Virus record (IMG/VR): IMGVR_UViG_3300031758_000356
Coordinates: 1-31,289 of that record
DNA from: a virus
Reading direction: 5' to 3' (one strand)
DNA: 31,289 bases
Shown here: in pieces, positions 30,125-31,289 of the stretch
Position numbering within the stretch: the stretch's first letter is position 1
Layout: every line of letters begins with the position of its first letter
The notes under the pieces: model-generated
What the model was told of the DNA's origin: nothing
Databases searched by the model: none
The model's input: the letters and a program-made list of their open reading frames with translations, nothing else
Translations under genes and position numbers: made by a program

Positions 30125-30391
30125 TTATTTCATCGTGTTTCGGGACGAGCCGCCTTTGCGCCCCGCCTCCATCGCAAGTTCCTTGTTTGTCGAGAACGCA
30201 CGCTTCTCAGCGGGAACATTGCTCCCGCCATTCGTGCCAGCCTGACGCGCCTTCTCTCGATCACGGGAGAACGTGCGCTTCTCAGCTGGCACCGCCTTAC
30301 CGCCCATGCTCGCAATCTCCTTGCGGCGCTCTGGGCTGATGACGGCAAAGCCCCGCAGGATCTTCGGCTTCGGTGTTGCTTCTTCATCCAT
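30125..30391 (-). CDS. KGG-repeat small basic protein
   Basis: I chose ATG 30391 (88 residues, MDEEATPKPK...) because AAAGGAG lies eight bases upstream; a start at 30424 is less likely. After a GFAVISPERRKEIASMGG segment come two 25-residue repeats with VPAEKRxFS (V34 and V59) and Gly-Gly boundaries (G30-G31, G55-G56, G80-G81). This is the KGG/stress-induced-protein repeat (con-10/GsiB-like), usually predicted disordered. Known members in bacteria are induced by stress or starvation. In phages the role is unknown. The protein is very basic, hence might bind nucleic acid (inference). Confidence 0.75.
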   Translation of the reverse strand: MDEEATPKPKILRGFAVISPERRKEIASMGGKAVPAEKRTFSRDREKARQAGTNGGSNVPAEKRAFSTNKELAMEAGRKGGSSRNTMK

Positions 30392-30399
30392 GGTCCACG

Positions 30400-30406
30400 C
30401 TCCTTT
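30400..30406 (-). promoter_or_regulatory. Ribosome binding site of the KGG-repeat gene
   Basis: AAAGGAG on the minus strand lies eight bases from ATG 30391 and decides the start. It sits just inside the end region of the upstream DUF6378-like gene, which stops at 30405. Confidence 0.7.
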
Positions 30407-30779
30407 AACCTTCGTCATCCACACGCGGCGGGTCAGTAATAGGCAGGCGAGGGATGGGCGCGAGCTTCGCGGCCATCTGACGGATGCCCTCCTCGGTGTC
30501 TTCCATCGCAGTGTCCATCTCGCCAGAGGCGAACTGCCCCGACAGCGCGAGATAGTCGATGCTGCTCATCAGACCCTGAAGATTGCGGCGGTTCTTCTTC
30601 ATGCGCGCCATCTCGTAGCAGTGCATGAACATCGCGCCTTCGTACAAGGACATCTCAACGCCCGTGATATTCTCAAAGATTTTGCACGCCCGATCCATTA
30701 CGTCTTCCTCCTGACCATGCAGGTCGGCGCGTGAACGAAGAAGCGTGGCAGACTGTGACAGAATATCTCTATGGTTCAT
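30405..30779 (-). CDS. DUF6378-like phage protein (possible MazG-like fold)
   Basis: This 124-residue helical protein starts at ATG 30779, which overlaps the end of the preceding gene by 11 bases. The sequence RADLHGQEEDVMDRACKIFE then NITGVEMSLYEGAMFMHCYE and MARMKKNRRNL matches the DUF6378 pattern in phages (a four-helix unit with E/D positions, related in style to MazG-like nucleotide hydrolases). The acidic C-terminus (MDTAMEDTEEG) is probably flexible. An activity on nucleotides is plausible because the dATP/dGTP diphosphohydrolase-like gene lies two genes upstream, but it is not shown by the sequence. Confidence 0.65.
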   Translation of the reverse strand: MNHRDILSQSATLLRSRADLHGQEEDVMDRACKIFENITGVEMSLYEGAMFMHCYEMARMKKNRRNLQGLMSSIDYLALSGQFASGEMDTAMEDTEEGIRQMAAKLAPIPRLPITDPPRVDDEG

Positions 30780-30918
30780 TTTCTTTCTCCTGTTTAGAGT
30801 CGATCAAATGTCCGCAAGTCGTACACCTCCAAGTCCATTCGTTGACGTTGAAGACGATTGCGTGACCCCTTCTCTGGTGCGCGAAGTAGCACCAGAAACC
30901 CTTGATAAATCGCATCAT
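30769..30918 (-). CDS. Mini zinc-ribbon-like protein
   Basis: I chose ATG 30918 (49 residues), which overlaps the stop of the upstream gene in an ATGA arrangement; longer starts would overlap that gene heavily. The sequence contains GHAIVFNVNEWTWRCTTCGH, with a Cys-x-x-Cys knuckle (C33 and C36 by my count) and a His, an aromatic-rich core and a charged Lys/Glu tail. Only one full metal-binding pair is clear, with C10 and His residues as further candidates. Function unknown. It is translationally coupled on both sides. Confidence 0.6.
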   Translation of the reverse strand: MMRFIKGFWCYFAHQRRGHAIVFNVNEWTWRCTTCGHLIDSKQEKENEP

Positions 30919-31289
30919 GTTTGCGTGACCTCGCTCATCTGCCGACAGAGTTCGGCGGTGATGCCTGAAGATCCCGGCCTGTCGTCGTTGATCTGTGACA
31001 GGGACTCCGCGTCTAGCAAGATCGAGCAGCACGCCATGACATGCGCGAGATGATGCGCTCCGCTCTCCCTGTCGTACGTCTCACCGTCAGCCCATGACAG
31101 GAGATGCCGCATCATTGCGTCGTAATAAATCGACGACGTGACGGTGTGCTCCCGCCAGTTCATACGACCGTATTTGTTCGCGCCGTTCATCATCGCGTGC
31201 GACAGGTGCATGAGGGCGACAGGCGGGACGCACGTGAACGAAGGCTTCGTCACGCCAAACGCGGTCTTCGGGTTGTCATCAGGAAGCAT
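30915..31289 (-). CDS. dATP/dGTP diphosphohydrolase-like protein (MazZ/DUF5664 type), 5' end at window edge
   Basis: The 124 visible residues begin with ATG at 31289, the last base of the window. The opening DDNPKTAFGVTKPSFTCVPP and the next helix look like the natural N-terminus of this family, so the gene may be complete or miss only a few residues. Diagnostic segments are MNGANKYGRMNWRE (34-47), YYDAMMRHLLSWADGE (55-70) and SGAHHLAHVMACCSILLDAE (76-95). These all-alpha enzymes cleave purine dNTPs to monophosphate and diphosphate, as in phages that replace adenine by 2-aminoadenine. Here no purZ or other Z-base gene is visible, so a general nucleotide-pool function is more cautious. Confidence 0.8.
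   Translation of the reverse strand: MLPDDNPKTAFGVTKPSFTCVPPVALMHLSHAMMNGANKYGRMNWREHTVTSSIYYDAMMRHLLSWADGETYDRESGAHHLAHVMACCSILLDAESLSQINDDRPGSSGITAELCRQMSEVTQT

Noticed and set aside
30114-30127. T-rich run on the plus strand as a rightward terminator
   Set aside because: No stable hairpin precedes it and no rightward gene ends nearby, so it is better explained as AT-rich DNA near a leftward promoter.
1-31289. tRNA genes, integrase, terminase, portal, capsid or endolysin genes
   Set aside because: I looked for characteristic motifs in the translated frames and for cloverleaf-like sequences in the few spacers and saw none; a tRNA-specific search program would be needed for certainty.

Overview
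The window is a contiguous piece of a tailed double-stranded DNA bacteriophage (Caudoviricetes), with no host housekeeping genes. The evidence is the run of virion genes (tail fibres, large glycine/alanine-rich internal proteins, a 2260-residue ejected-type protein), followed by a compact phage replication module and a cluster of small early-type genes. Large internal virion proteins, a possible head-tail stabilising protein and the absence of a visible tape-measure or sheath gene suggest a podovirus-like particle, but this is inference. GC content is moderately high and promoter-like sites fit a bacterial sigma-70 consensus, so a proteobacterial host is likely. An alphaproteobacterium is my guess from family resemblance, not a demonstrated fact.

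Layout. Positions 1-8445 hold tail and appendage genes on the + strand: a structural-protein C-terminus, a repeat protein, a long tail fibre, four small virion proteins, a glycine-rich fibre, then an unexpected cassette (cupin, TusA-like sulfur carrier, 2OG-Fe(II) oxygenase), holin-like genes and a 622-residue virion protein. Positions 8550-20380 hold four large internal or ejected virion proteins. The last is a giant polyvalent protein with a ParB/DdrB-like region, an HExxH metallopeptidase-like region and a long helical C-terminal part. Structured repeats at 20381-20483 separate this block from a convergent SNF2-type helicase (20482-21936, - strand).

Two back-to-back promoters (21957-22019) appear to fire the helicase leftwards and a rightward replication operon: two small conserved phage proteins, a putative ssDNA-binding protein with an SSB-like acidic tail, an archaeo-eukaryotic-type primase, a UvrD-like SF1 helicase, a possible zinc-ribbon protein and a family A DNA polymerase with 3'-5' exonuclease motifs and Leu at the position equivalent to E. 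coli Phe762. A winged-helix protein follows, behind a strong promoter whose predicted start site coincides with the ATG. From 29383 to the right edge the genes run leftwards: two or three small phage proteins, a KGG-repeat protein, a DUF6378-like protein, a mini zinc ribbon and a dATP/dGTP diphosphohydrolase-like enzyme that probably adjusts the nucleotide pool.

No tRNA, rRNA, CRISPR array, insertion sequence, integrase, terminase, portal or major capsid gene is visible. The longest stretches without a gene are about 80-110 bases and are described below. The most unusual points are the TusA/cupin/oxygenase cassette inside the tail region, the giant polyvalent protein, the hexamer TGACAG/CTGTCA at roughly four times its naive expectation, and the apparently leaderless winged-helix gene.
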